A DNA stretch of 64,000 bases. It comes from Patagioenas fasciata. Taxonomy: Eukaryota > Chordata > Aves > Columbiformes > Columbidae. The notes below the pieces were generated by a model that saw nothing but the letters and a program-made list of their open reading frames with translations, did not search any database and was not told where the DNA came from. The stretch spans positions 4,461,445 through 4,525,444 of the forward strand of contig NC_092541.1 in assembly GCF_037038585.1 (NCBI RefSeq), in the 5' to 3' direction. Position 1 is the first letter of the stretch. Every line of letters begins with the position of its first letter. Both the position numbers and the translations under genes were made by a program. Below are positions 1-15,309 of this stretch, one piece after another.

Positions 1-292
1 GGATGTAGGCAGACGGGGGGTTTTTCACCTGGAAACGCTCCTACAAGCCCCAGAGAGAGGTTGAAATGAGGTCACCCCCCGCGGCACAGGGATGTGCCAC
101 CGTTCCCACAGCAGCCGCAGTGTCCCTGTCCCTGTCCCCGCACCGCATCAATGTTTAATCAGGTTAATAAGGCACCGTCTCGCTAACGGAGATGGATGTG
201 GGCACTCGGCACATGCTGCATTGACGCTCACGCCGCACGTGGCACTTGGGGACAGGGACGGCACTGGGGACCCTGTGACAGCCGGACCTCAC

Positions 293-3200
293 CTGGTCAC
301 AGATGAGCTCCCACTTCTTCTCGTTGTCATACTGGTTGAGCAGCTTCATCTTGTCTGGGGGCAGGTTCATGGAGTTCTGTGGGGTGATGGAGGTCAGGGC
401 TGGAGGTCACCCCCAGAAAAGCACCCCCTGGGGCTGCAGCACCCGCTGCTCACCCAGCACCGGGTGTCCCTGCTCAGCGGTGGGACAATGGGGACACCAG
501 TGACGGGATGGGGACACTGAAGGGATGATGGGGATGCTGGTGGGCTGATGGGAACATCGGTGAGTGGGAGGATGGGGACAGTGATTGGTGACCGCATCAG
601 TGGGAGGATGGGAACACCAGTGAGGGGATGGGGACACTGGTGGGATGATGGGAACACCAGTGGGACATCAGTGGGAGGGTGGCGACACTGGTAGGACAAT
701 GGGGACACCAAAGGGATGATGGGGACACCAATGCGAGGATGGGGAAACCACCGGGATGATGAGGACAATGGGGGCATGGGTGGGACAGGGACACTGGTGG
801 AATGATGGAGACACCAAAGGGATGATAGAGACACCAGTGGGAGGACAGGGCCACCACCATTCCCAGGACATTACCATCCCACCAGCCATGGGCCCATCAT
901 GATGTCCCCACCTGGTGGTCCCCAAGGCAGGGGGGACAGGAGGAAAAAGTGGACCTGTCCACCCATGTCATGAGTGCCAAAGCTCCCCGCAGAGCCACTT
1001 GGGGTGAGGGGCGGGGACACAGGGGGTGACACCGCTGAGGAACCGGCAGCCTGGGCCTTGCTCGATGTGATGGTCACCTCCATGTCCCCCCACAGCGGGC
1101 ACGTGACCGCTTGGTGAAATCCACGTTCCTTTAGAGCCACGATGGCAGGGCCTGGCGTGTCACCGTGTCCCTCTGTGCCACCGTTGCACAACCCCGGCCC
1201 CCCCGGGGCCGCCCCGGCAGGACATGACGTGGTTTCCGCTCCCCGAACGGAACGAGGCGGCTGCCAAAACCGCTCCGGGGGCGCCGGGGGGGCCTGGGCG
1301 CAGCTCCTGCCTCAGGGACACGTTGGGACCCCAAGGGACACCATAGGGTGACCAATAGAGACTTTAACAGCGCACCCACCATGGCCTGGGTGCCACTGGG
1401 AGCTCAGCTCGGGCCACGGGCAATTTAATTGCCCAAAAGACCCATTTTTTGTGATCTGGTCACTGGGGGAGCAGCAGGAACCGGGGCAGCTCTCGCCTGG
1501 AGAGCCCGGGCAGGTTGATATGTGGAGGTGACACACAGCCCCACGTCACCCTTAACCCCAGTTTTGGGGTTCCCCGGTGCTGAGGATGGGGATGTGGGGT
1601 GCGTGCAGCCCTGAGACACCCACATCCTCGGGGAAAAGCCATCTCGCAGGGGTCGGTTGCCCACAGAGGAGCAGGTCTGGGAGGAGAGGTGACACAGTGA
1701 TGGGCGGGAGAGGAAACCTCGCTGCCACCAAGGACCTGCCGAGTGGCTTTCGCAAGAACCCGAAGCCCAGGGACATGGGCGGAGAGGAGCCAGCGCAGGG
1801 CTGGGTTTGGCCCCGGGACGGCCCGCATGGAGAGCTGGGCAGGGAGGGGGACATCAGGCTGTGGGGTCAGAAATGACCTCGTTGTGAAGCCACCGGGGCT
1901 GCACCGGAGCTGCTGGGTTGGACCCGGGATGAACAAGGTGGCAGCAGCCCCTGGATGTCCCCTTTGCTGGGGAGCTCTGTCCTCGTGGTCACCCTTGGGA
2001 TGGATGAGACGCTCCAGGAGGGTCAGAGCAAGGGACAGGGCTGTGGCGAGAGGGACCACGCAACCAAACACCCCACCCGGGGCTCCGGTAGCACCCGTGA
2101 CATCCTCCATGGGACACCCTGCTGGGTGTCCTCAGCAGAGAGGGGACAGTGGCACCTGTGACATGGACCATCCCTTCCAGTGACCATGTGTGCGACCTGA
2201 ACCAAGTGTCACCAGTGGGATCTCCCATGGGCTCCCTGCCGCCAGGACGCAGGGGACAGCGGGATGTCCCTACGGAGGTGGCTCTGCCACCGACCGTGGT
2301 CCCCCCCTCGCAGGGGGGCGGGTGGCAGGATGTGGCAGGGGTTTGGGTACAAACTGGGTGGTGGCCGCGTCCCGCCGCAGCTCCAGGCGGGCACGTGGTG
2401 CCGGGGGAGGAAGTGGCTCCGCTGTGGGCCCCGGCATCACCCGCCAGCGCCAAGAAACCGGTTCTGGTTTCCTGCCAGGGAGGGGGGGACCGGGACTGTT
2501 GGAGGTGTGGGGCAGGGTGGGTGATGTGGGGCAGGGTGGGTGGCGTGGGGCAGGGCAGCAGCTGAGCACCCCAGGGGTGTCAGAGGAAAGACTTGGTATT
2601 CCTCTTCCTTGAGGGACAAGGCTGGAGGGGACACGGGGACTTGTCCCCAGCAGCCACATCCCACCCCTCGGCACCCAGTACCCTCCAGCCAGTGCCCAGC
2701 ACCCCATCTCACCCCAGCGTGGGGCTTTCCTACCCTTCCCCTCCTCCCAGCAGCATCACGTTACCAAACGGACGCCACCAAATGTTCCATGCCACCCCTC
2801 CTGGGACACAAGGTGACATGGAGCCCCTGGTGCCAGTGCAGCCCTCCCCAACTGGCTGAGTCCCCCCATCTCAGGATGGGTTTGCTGCGGGGTTGAGCTG
2901 GGCTTAACCCAACACCTAAAACTAAGACTAAGGGGGAGGCAAAGCAGCGCCGACGTCGTTTTCCGGTATGAAAAGACGTTTTGATATCGCAGCACCCGCA
3001 GAGCCGGGGCTGCCGATGGCGGGGGGAGGGAGGGAGGGAGGGACGGACTATTTTGGGTGTCAGACACCTTCGCTTTGTTCCGCACGCGAGCGGGCAGAGC
3101 CGAGGGAGCCAGGCTCTGCACCAAACCCCAGCGCAAACAGAAATACATTCAAAGCGTCCTTTACGGAAGTGTTTGCTCTGCAGAACAGCGCCAGGCCGAG

Positions 3201-6200
3201 CGAGAACCGGGCTGAGCGCGGGGAAAAGCGTTTCTGGGGCAGGCGGGGGCTGCACAGCCACGGAGGGGGATGGAAAACCACGATGGCACGTGGCCCGGGA
3301 CAGTGTCCCAGTGCCAATGTTGGGTACCAGTCCTGCCCGCCGCAGGGAGCATCCCCAAGATGAGGGTTTAGGGGCTTTCACTGACTGCGGGAAGGACCAG
3401 TGTCACCAGGGTCACCTCACTCCGGGATGCTCTGTCCCACCTGGCCACAAAGCGCGATGCTCCCAGCTGAGGGGGTTTGGGGCTTGCTCTGCCCCACAGC
3501 ACCAGCCGTCCCATGGTGTCCCCTCCAGTGACCCCAACTGCCACTGGATCCATCCTCCTGACTCTTCCCAAGGCACCCAGCAGGATCGGGCCCACCACAG
3601 GACACTGGGCTGGGTGACACTCCCAGGACCAGCTCATCCCACCAAGGAGTCTCAGGATGGGGCCGGGTCCCAAACGCACTGTGTGCCAGGCAGGGACAAG
3701 CCAGTGCAACAGCACCCATGTCCCCACAACGGCCGGATCCTGCCATGAGGGTGACACGGAGCGGGCTGGGGGACATGCGGTCGCCACCATCCGCTGCTCC
3801 AGGCTCAATTTTAAGAATAAGCAGAAGCTGCTCTGGGCACAGGGTGGGGACATGAGCCTGATCCGGTCAGGGTGCTGCGTCCCCAAAGGCTGCTGGCCCA
3901 GCCTGCGCCCACGCACGGGGGGACCCAGTGCCAGGGTGTCCTCTGAGCCAGCCAGGGGCAGACCTGTGTCCCTGGGGGATCCCTGCACCAGGACACCCTC
4001 CTGATCCAGCCAGGACCTGATCTGGCCATGTCCGGTAGCTCTCGGCTCACAGGTCACTCCCCTTCCCATCCAGGGCACGTGTCCCCTTGTGGGGACACCC
4101 CACTGCAGCCCCCATGGGACCAGCCTGGGGACAGACCCAGCATCAGTTTTCTTTCCTGGCTGAGCTGAGGCCTGGGGCTCACTGGTGACCGGTTCCACCA
4201 CCAGGGCCAACAGCACATCTGCAAACATCTGCAAACATCTGCAGCAGTGACCTTTGCCATGTTCGCCCCCAGGTCCCAGGAGAAGCGGCAGTAAAGCCCC
4301 CACCAGCAAAACCTCCTGGCCGGATCAGCCCCCATCCCCATCAGCCACTGTCCCCAAGGCTCCAGCTGAACCCTCCTGGGTATTTTCTGCTTCACCTCCA
4401 CCACATACTCAATGCACAAGTTCGTTTATATATCATTGATTGGATGTGCAAAGGGAGGCAAATCCTGACTGCTCCAAGCAGGAGCGTCCGAGCATCCCCA
4501 TCCCAGCAGCAAAGGTGCTCTCCTTCCTCCACTCCATCCCAAAAAGCCACCTCGGCACATCCCAAACCACTTGGCACGTGGACAACCCTCCCGTCGCTCT
4601 GCCAAAGCGGCATCTGCCACAGTGCCCTAGCTGGGACGGAGCCAGCTTTTGGGGAATAAAATGAAATTCCCCATTTCTTGGCATGTGGTGGGTTTATCCA
4701 TCCCCTTCCCAGTGGCAGTTCGGATCCCCTGGGTTCCACTGTTGGTTTTTCTGCCGGGTTTTGCCCCACCATCTCTCCCAGTTCAGGATGTCCAGCCCAA
4801 AACTGGTCTGTACCGCTGTGCTCCCCCAGCATCACCGTGACGGTGGCAAGGTGTCGGACACATCACTGGGAGATTCCCCACCCATCACCTCCGTCACTGA
4901 TGTCACAAGCTCAGGAGGTAGAAACATTGAATCCTGAGTCAAGGAACATGGTTGGGATGGGTGTCCCCGTCCCACTGGGGGTCCCGCTGTCCCCTCAGCC
5001 ACGAGAAGGGGAAAGGGAACCTGCGAAAGGAGGAAGCGAGATTGGGACAGCCGGTTTCACAAGACGCCCTGTTCCCCTCTGGCCAAAACCCACCCACAGG
5101 GTCCCCCCAGTTCCTGGGACAGCGCTGTCCCTCAGGATGGAGGCGCTCCGGGTGGCACCGAGGGTCTGGAGCATCACTTTGCCCTTTCTCATCGTTTTTT
5201 GGCTTATGATTTCCAGCGTGCCGCCACCCAGTTGGGCGGAAAGCGCCGTTTCCTGAGGCCTCGCAGCGGAAGCACCCCGAGGTCCCCGGCCACCCGTCCC
5301 CTCCTGCCACCGCCACTGCAGCACCAGGAGCCCTCACAGGCGCCGCCACCCCGCTCAGCCACCCGCTGCCCTCCCGGTGATGGGTGTCCCGCGGCAAAAC
5401 ACCCTCCTTGGGGATTTCGGGGGTCCCATGCGGGTCCCCGCCTTGCAGAGCACTTTGCCACCACCCCTCTGAGCAGGTGCTGCTGGTGGTAGAGAAGTGG
5501 CAGCGGCTGCACTACCTGTCCCCAAATAATCCTACAAACACCACAAAAGAGCTTCCAAATAATTTGCACTGGGGGGGTGACGGTCCCACCGAGCAGATCC
5601 CGGGAGCGTTTGCCCAGCACGGGGTCAGCAACCAGGTTCCATCCCCCGCAGGGGGAATCAAGGGATTTAAGCAGCACATTTTGTGCACCCCCCCCTCGCC
5701 ACGGAGCACGTTTTGGGGAGGGCCCGGCTATGGGATGGAGCGCGCAGCGGCTGCCGCGGTGGGACCGCGGTTGACAAGGTCACGGCCGTCCGGCCCCGCT
5801 CAAGGACGGCGCGAGTGAGCGGGAGCCGATCTCCCGCAGCCCGGAGCGTTCAGGGAACGCGGCTCCGGCATCGCACACCCGCACCGGGGAGATGCCGCCG
5901 GTTTTCCCCGGAGAGGAGGAGGAGGAGGAAGAGGTGAAGCGAGAGCCTGGCCATCCGCAGCACCGGCTGCCTGCGGCACGCCGCTGTCCCCGGGCCCTGC
6001 CGCTGTCCCCGCCATGGTGGAGCGGCCCCGCGAACCGGGGTCACCCCAATAGTTTGGGGCTGGATTCCGTCCCCTTCCCTCCCCCCACACCCCATGGGAG
6101 CAGCGGGGAGGGGTGTGGGGCATCCCATGGGGAAGGGTTGAGCATCCCCGGGAGTAACGGGGTGGGAGGGGAAAAATTCTTATTAGTAATGAAGATAATT

Positions 6201-6606
6201 AAATAATAATAAATTATCGTTAAATAATAACAATTAAATAATAATAAAGAAATAAATAATAAAAAGAATAATTCAATAATAAAGATCATGTAATGAATAC
6301 ACTATAGTCATAAATGAAATAATAATTTAAAAAATCTACTAATGATGATAATGATGACCATAAAAATCCCGGGCAGGATTTCAAGGCTTACCCCCCCCGC
6401 AAGCCGCGGTGTCCCCCCCTTACACCCCCAGACCCCCCACTCACCAGGACCTGCCCGAATCTCTCCTCCAGCTCGGCAGCCGCGGGCATGGGCTGCCGGG
6501 GGGGCTGCGGGGCGGCGGCGGCGCTGGGGGGGGGCACGGACGGCCGGGGGTCGCGGCCGTCCCGCCCCGCAGCCCCCCCGTCCAAGCCCCCGGCCGCGTT
6601 GCCCAT
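293..6606 (-). CDS. FMNL1: Formin-like protein 1, first two coding exons (partial)
   Basis: FMNL1 is a diaphanous-related formin that nucleates and bundles actin in leukocytes. Coding exon 1 (6445-6606, 54 codons) starts with MGNAAGG, then a Pro/Ala-rich stretch and [12 protein letters not shown], close to the start I know for mammalian FMNL1. The ATG is followed by Gly2, the N-myristoylation consensus of this family. Coding exon 2 (293-376, 28 codons) reads [20 protein letters not shown] and continues KKWELICDQ, the beginning of the GTPase-binding/FH3 region. Both exons are in phase 0 and flanked by good sites: donor at 6443-6444, acceptor at 377-378, donor at 291-292. The remaining ~1000 residues (FH3, FH1, FH2, DAD) lie left of base 293. 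Intron 1 is about 6.1 kb. Identification is by motif memory; the FMNL1 rather than FMNL2/3 choice rests on the sequence and on synteny. Confidence 0.9.
500..855. repeat. Degenerate minisatellite in FMNL1 intron 1
   Basis: Repeated variants of gatggggacaccagtggga run through this stretch with units of roughly 18-40 bases and many substitutions. The open frames across it are a by-product of the repeat, giving Pro/His/Ser-rich translations in several frames. Confidence 0.8.
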
Positions 6607-6860
6607 GGCGGGGCTGCGGGAGCGCCTGGCTCGGGGCTCGGGTTATTTCTCCTTCCCCCCCGCTCCTCTCCGTTCTCTGCTGCTGCTCTCCGGCGTTTGC
6701 AACTTCTCCGGGGCGTTATTGCGCTGTTAACGCCTCCCCCCGCCCGCCCCCCCCCGCCCCACGGGCCGGGCTCCGCCGCCCCGACCCGCAGCACAGGGGC
6801 GGCCCCGGCACCTGCGCCCCCACCCGCCCGCGGGGAGGGGAAACGGCACAGCTGCCTGCG
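5700..6860 (-). promoter_or_regulatory. FMNL1: CpG island / promoter region of FMNL1
   Basis: G+C- and CpG-dense sequence surrounds coding exon 1 (6445-6606) and continues about 250 bases upstream of the ATG before the composition falls sharply at about 6865. I see no clear TATA box. The transcription start is probably between 6610 and 6850 on the minus strand, but the exact base cannot be read from sequence alone. Confidence 0.6.
6174..6362. repeat. A/T-rich low-complexity block (TAATAA-like) next to FMNL1 exon 1
   Basis: About 190 bases made mostly of aataat/aaataa units with almost no G or C, set abruptly in G+C-rich sequence. It lies 80 bases into intron 1 on the transcribed strand. No coding potential. 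Confidence 0.85.
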
Positions 6861-6867
6861 TTTTAGT

Positions 6868-7390
6868 GCATTATTCTATCACATTGTAGTGTATTGTATT
6901 TTAATATTTTTTATTTTATGGGTTTTTTTAATTTTTATTTTTTATTTTACTTTCTTTTCTTTTTTATTTTGTTTTTTTATTTTTAGTTTATTTTTATTTA
7001 GTTGATTTGAGTTGATTTTATCATTTTAACCTACTTCTGCATCGCTTTAAATTTTTTAGTGCATTTTTAAAATGTATTATTTTAGTTCATTATTTAATAT
7101 TTATTTAACTCTACTTATTTTCTTTTTTATTTTTGTTTTGCTATTTTATTTCACTTTAATTTCACCTTATTTATTTTCTTAATTTCCTTTCATTTTTTAA
7201 ATGTACATATTTTACATTCTTGCTAAGTGCTATTTATTTTACTTTTTCCTTTATTTTTATTATTTTTAATACATATTTTACACTACTTAAAAATTCTACC
7301 TATTTCTTAACTTACTTTCATTATTGTTGTTATTTATTAATACATTTCCCATTTTTAAAAATCCTATTTATTGTACCTTTTTTTCTAAGG
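6868..7390. repeat. T-rich low-complexity block upstream of FMNL1
   Basis: About 520 bases in which the plus strand is dominated by T runs separated by single A or C (ttttatttta-like units). It begins within about 260 bases upstream of the FMNL1 ATG and ends abruptly at a return to G+C-rich sequence near 7390. The short phenylalanine-rich open frame inside is a compositional artefact. Confidence 0.85.
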
Positions 7391-9210
7391 GGCAGACAAG
7401 AGCCGGGGCTGCTGTGGGTGGGCAGCGACGTCCCGGCCAGGAGGGACAGACCCCAATGTCCCAGGACGCTCCCACTTTGCCACCAGGCCTGGAAAAGCTG
7501 AGGAGCAAAACCACCTCACCCCAGGGTGCCCCGGGCAGGGGACACGCGGGGACAGGGACACGCAGGGACAGGGACACATGGGGACAGAGCCGGCACTGGT
7601 GGCTCTCCCAGGGGACCCCCGGTACACGGCACCCGGTGTCACCCCACGGACACGCAGCTCCTGCCCACACAGGACAAGGATGCGTCACCCCAGGGCTCCC
7701 ACTGCACCAGCATCAAGAACCGCAGCACCGAGTCGCTACCAGGACGCAAAGCACGTTATTCTGCCGAGATTTCATGAAATTTATTGAGATTTGATGAAAT
7801 TCATTAAAATTCAGCAAGATTTGCTGAGATGACTTGTCAAGATTTCAGATCCAAGGAGAGATCTGCTGAGGGATGGGTGGAGGATGGATCCAGGTGGCGT
7901 CCCAGGACCCCCCGGGATCTATCGTGGTCTGGAAGCCCCTGCACAGCCATGGGGTCAGACACCAGCGTTACGTCTCCATCCGGCTCTCACGGCATCTCCT
8001 GTTTGGCAAGAGCCCGCTGTGGTGTTGGGACATGGCGCTCGGCACCACAGGGCCCGGGGGAACGTGCCGGACCTGTTTGGCCAACCTCTCCCATCCTCTG
8101 CAAACCCCAAGCCCCAGTCGGTGGACGAGTGACACAAGCAGGCAGCTGCCACCGATCCCCCAGCTGCCCTGGGTGTGATGATGCCGCATCCTCCCCATCA
8201 TCTCCGGGGGTTTGGGAGGTTGGGGAGGAGCCGCGGGTGGCCCAGCAGCACGGAAATTGGGGTCACCCACATTTGGGTTTGTTCTTATTTTCCAAAGCTC
8301 AATTTTCAAGTTGAAATCTCTTCATTTCATTAAATATTTCAACATCTCGTTAAATATTTTACATTTATTTCCCTGAACCTGGTTGTTAAGGGCAGGCAGT
8401 GTGACCCTCGGCAGGGATGGGTCGGCCATCCTGACCTAGTCCCAGAGGTGTGCCCGGGATGGCAGATGGCACCAGGACACATTTGAGGATCAGGGCTTTC
8501 ACCCAGAGCTGTCCCATGCCAGGGATGGGCTCTGCTATGGGGCAGTGGGTCTGTGGTGACCCCAAAGTCTGGATGAGCACCCTGCCCGTGCACTGGGGTG
8601 AAAGTTGGGTGCTGGCAGAGACCCACCATGGACCAAGCCTGGTGCTAGGCCAGATCCTAGACTGCTTGTTGAGCCAGGCTTTGATCAAAGAGCTCCCACC
8701 AGCTCCATCCTGACTTGGGGTGGGATGCCCCATGTCAAGGTCAAGTGCAATCAGAGCAGCCACAGGGCTGAGCAGGATGGAATTGACCTGAGGGACAACT
8801 GTGGCTCTCCAAACCCAGGAGAAGCCAGGACCAGGCCAACAGTACCATCTCCTGGCCATGATGAGGCCTGCGATGGTGGGATGAAGGCCATGAAAGCCAG
8901 GCGTAAAACAGGGGTTGTGCACAAGGGAGGACAGGGGGGTGCACGGGGTGTGTTTCAAGAGATCTGGGATTGCGCTGATCCTTGCAGACGTGGTACCGAG
9001 CTGCAAAGAGGGAGCCTAGTCCTGGGGTTTGGGGTGCTGGAGGTCTTGGTGCAGGCTGGTCATGGTTGTCCTTGCACCACTGATACCAGGAGGACAAGGT
9101 ACCTGTCCTCACCCCTCTTCTCAACCCCAGAGATGCCTCTGGAGATGGTCAACCAGCTTGAGTACCTGTGGTCCCTTGGTTGGGGGACTTAATGGCTCTC
9201 ACCTGCTCTT
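7391..9210. other. Intergenic sequence between FMNL1 promoter and CR1 cluster
   Basis: No gene recognised. Two short A/T-rich patches containing gaaatt/ttcatt words (about 7765-7830 and 8305-8375) are imperfect inverted relatives of each other. The sequence between and after them is unremarkable G+C-rich DNA. Confidence 0.5.
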
Positions 9211-9565
9211 TTGGGCCAGACCTGCACGACTCAGCGCTCATCAGGCCACCCCTGGAACACCGTGCTCAGTTTTGGTCCCCACTGTAGAAAAAAAGATGTG
9301 GCCAGGCTGGAGAGAGTGCAGAGAATGGCCACGAAGATGATCCAAGGGCTGGGAAAGGCTGAGAGAACCAGAGTTGTTCAGCTTTGAGAAAAGAAGGCTG
9401 AGGGGAGACCTCAGCACCACGTTCCAGTATTTAAAGGTGGCTACGAAGAAGATGGAAACGCCCTTTGTACAAGGAGTCCCACGGAAAATACAGGGACCAA
9501 TGGGTACAAGTTACTGCTGGGAGATTCCAGATGGACACAAGAGGGAAGTTTTTCAGGATAAGAAC
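9211..9565 (+). mobile_element. CR1 LINE fragment, sense on plus strand
   Basis: Contains the familiar avian CR1 3'-region wording: ggctggagagagtgcagaga, then an aagaaggctgaggggagacc segment and atttaaaggtggctac. Truncated at both ends; it abuts an oppositely oriented CR1 at about 9571. Confidence 0.85.
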
Positions 9566-9570
9566 AAATG

Positions 9571-9790
9571 GAATAATCATAGAATCATTTTGATTGGAAA
9601 AGACCCTCAAGATTGAGTCCAACCATAACCCACTCCTTGCACTGCCCCATGTCCGGAGAACCTCATCTCCGCCTGTCCAACCCTCCAGGGACGGTGACTG
9701 CACCTGGGCAGCCTGTTCCAATGCCCCACAGCCCTTCCCAATGATGATGAGGCCACCTCGATATCTTCATTGCTGCAGGTTTGACCATGG
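9571..9790 (-). mobile_element. CR1 LINE 3' end, antisense
   Basis: Begins with atcatagaatcattttgatt (the complement of the ATTCTATG-type CR1 terminus) followed by gagtccaaccataaccca and cctgttccaatgccccacag. Together with 9211-9565 it forms a head-to-tail-inverted CR1 pair. Confidence 0.9.
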
Positions 9791-9799
9791 CTCTTTAAC

Positions 9800-10705
9800 A
9801 GCCAGGTTGGACACCCCCGGCAGAAGTCACTTGCTTTCTGTTCCTCCCTTGTTTTCAGCAGGAGAAGTGGATTCCCTGCTCCAAGTTGGAGTAGCAACTC
9901 CTTAGAAACAAATAAACAAACAAAAATAACCCATATTCCATCCACGGCATTTCTTTTCCCTTTCCCGAGGATCGCTGAGGAACGCTCTTCTCCTCCACTG
10001 CCCTTCTCTTGGTGTTCGCACGCACCATATCCCAATTTTCACCCGTTATCTATCCCGTGTTTTCCTCCTTACACAGACCCTGAGCTCACACGTGTCCCTT
10101 GGGAACCGAGCTGGATGCCTCCAAGCCGCAGATGATAAGCAACCACCAAGTTATGTATAATCAATCCCTTGATGAGCTATTTACCATGTGACATTACCAA
10201 AATATTTCTGTTTTGGAACTATGTTTATCTTCATCTGTTTTCCAAACTCATCACAGCCCTGAAAATCCACATCCCAGGACTCCAGACATGAGCTTTTGCT
10301 CTATAATCCTGTGGTTTACACTGTAAAAATTGATTTACTTACAGAAGCAGCTGATTTACCCACAGAAGTCCCACATTTCTTGTCCTCCCCGTGGCTGAAC
10401 ACATTAAAACGTATGTGTGAGGAAGCTATGGACTAAATGAAGAGCGGAGTTAAACCTGGAACTCATTACAGCCACCAAGAAATCCAGCAGCACTGAAAAT
10501 AGAAATCCAATCTCGGCATCTCGGAGGCAAAGGAATTAAGGTCCTTCCATCAAGACTCTTGGGTTGACCTTCACTGCAGCCACATGACTCCAGAATTGCT
10601 CTTCAGATCAGAAGGGAAGAAATGGAAGTGTGTGATGTCCTGCTTGGGTGTTTTCCAGTGATTCGAAATTAATTAAGAAAAAAAACCCTAATTTTGAAGT
10701 CAGCC

Positions 10706-10753
<48 letters not shown>

Positions 10754-11165
10754 GCCCTGTGCACATGTTGAAGAGAATTATTGGAACGCGTCATCTCTAG
10801 AATGCTTTTTTAAGGATTATTGGGGGGGGAGCGAGCAGCCACCTCATAATTTGAATCGGCAGGTAAAAGCCTTCACGTATCACAAGTCCAACACCAGAAA
10901 AATGGTGAAGAGAGACATGAGAGCATAGAGACCTGGCAGCACCATCACAGAGGCGGTTAAACGAAGAGAGAAGTTGGTGATGGAGGAACATCAGCAACGC
11001 CCGACTCACGATGCACTTGTCCCTCAGCAAAGCTCCCCGAGCAATGCGGTGTCCTCACCTCTCATAGGGCATGGCCGGGTCCCAGTCGGGTTCTGAGGGG
11101 GTCAGAAGGCTCTTGGTGGTCACAGGAGCTCAACAACCATCACCTCAAAGTGCAGCACCCAGGGT
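9800..11165. other. Intergenic stretch with no recognised gene
   Basis: Moderate G+C sequence lacking open frames of note, interrupted by an (AT)n microsatellite. Nothing recognisable beyond that. Confidence 0.5.
10711..10747. repeat. (AT)n microsatellite
   Basis: Uninterrupted alternating a/t run of about 36 bases, cttaatat... to ...atataaaat. Confidence 0.95.
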
Positions 11166-11167
11166 GG

Positions 11168-11470
11168 GTCATAGAATCGTGGAAGGGACCGCAAGGATCA
11201 CTTGGTCCAACCTTTGTCGACAAAAGCATGATCTAGACAAGCTGAGTAGAGAGAAGCGTCACCTCCCTCCAGCTGCTGGCAAAACATCCTCTAACACAGC
11301 CCAGGCCATCATTCACCTTCGCAGCAAGGGGACATTGCTGGATCATGGTCAACCTGGTGTCCACCAGGACGCCCAGCTCTATTTCTGCCAAGCTGCTTCC
11401 CAGTGGGTGTCCCCCAGCACATACTGGTGCCTGGGGCTGTTCTTCCCTAACTTCTTGTTGAAGGTGAGGG
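11168..11470 (-). mobile_element. CR1 LINE fragment, antisense
   Basis: Starts at gtcatagaatcgtggaaggg with gatcacttggtccaaccttt, then the CR1 segment specifying contrary words such as ccaggacgcccagctctatt and actggtgcctggggctgttc. It is more diverged than the other copies. Confidence 0.75.
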
Positions 11471-11713
11471 GTTCCCTAAACCCAATTTCCACCCAAGTTG
11501 CTTCCTTAGAAGGTTGGAGGTCACAGAACAGCTTCTGGACCCCCTCCAGCCCTGCTGGTGCCAGTGTTGTCCCAGGAAGGGTGGCCCATGTGGGGAGAAA
11601 ACCTGGTGCCAGCTCCTAAAGGGTGGACACAGCTTGGGCGGCTCTTTCCCACCTCTCCCAGAGATTTTTGGGGAAAAAATGAGCAGCACAAGGAATGCAG
11701 AGATCCTCAGTGC

Positions 11714-11719
11714 TTTATT
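11714..11719 (-). terminator. Polyadenylation signal AATAAA for the MLCK-like gene
   Basis: tttatt on the plus strand reads AATAAA on the minus strand, 230 bases past the predicted stop at 11948. Cleavage would fall at about 11.69-11.70 kb. Confidence 0.6.
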
Positions 11720-11947
11720 GGTGAATGTCGACCCCAGGTGGCCATGCAGACAGGAGCACTGACTCCTTGCTGGGGACACCAGGCACGGCTGTCCCCACAC
11801 CAGCACAGGGACACTGTGGGACACCAGAGCTCATCCACAGGAGAGGACCCTGGGGTCTGGGTCTACCCCAGGCTGGTGGGGTCATGGTGGGAGCTGCTGG
11901 AGGAGGCCTCATCCCCATCACTCCCTGCTCCTCTCGCACCAGCTGCT

Positions 11948-15307
<3,360 letters not shown>

Positions 15308-15309
15308 GT

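Larger units (their letters stand above)
377..6444 (-). other. FMNL1: FMNL1 intron 1
   Basis: This long first intron holds no recognisable gene. It contains a degenerate minisatellite near the acceptor (about 500-850), G+C-rich unique sequence from about 900 to 5700, and the intronic part of the FMNL1 CpG island plus an A/T-rich block next to the donor. Many open frames cross it on both strands, but none has family motifs or consistent splice structure. Confidence 0.7.
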
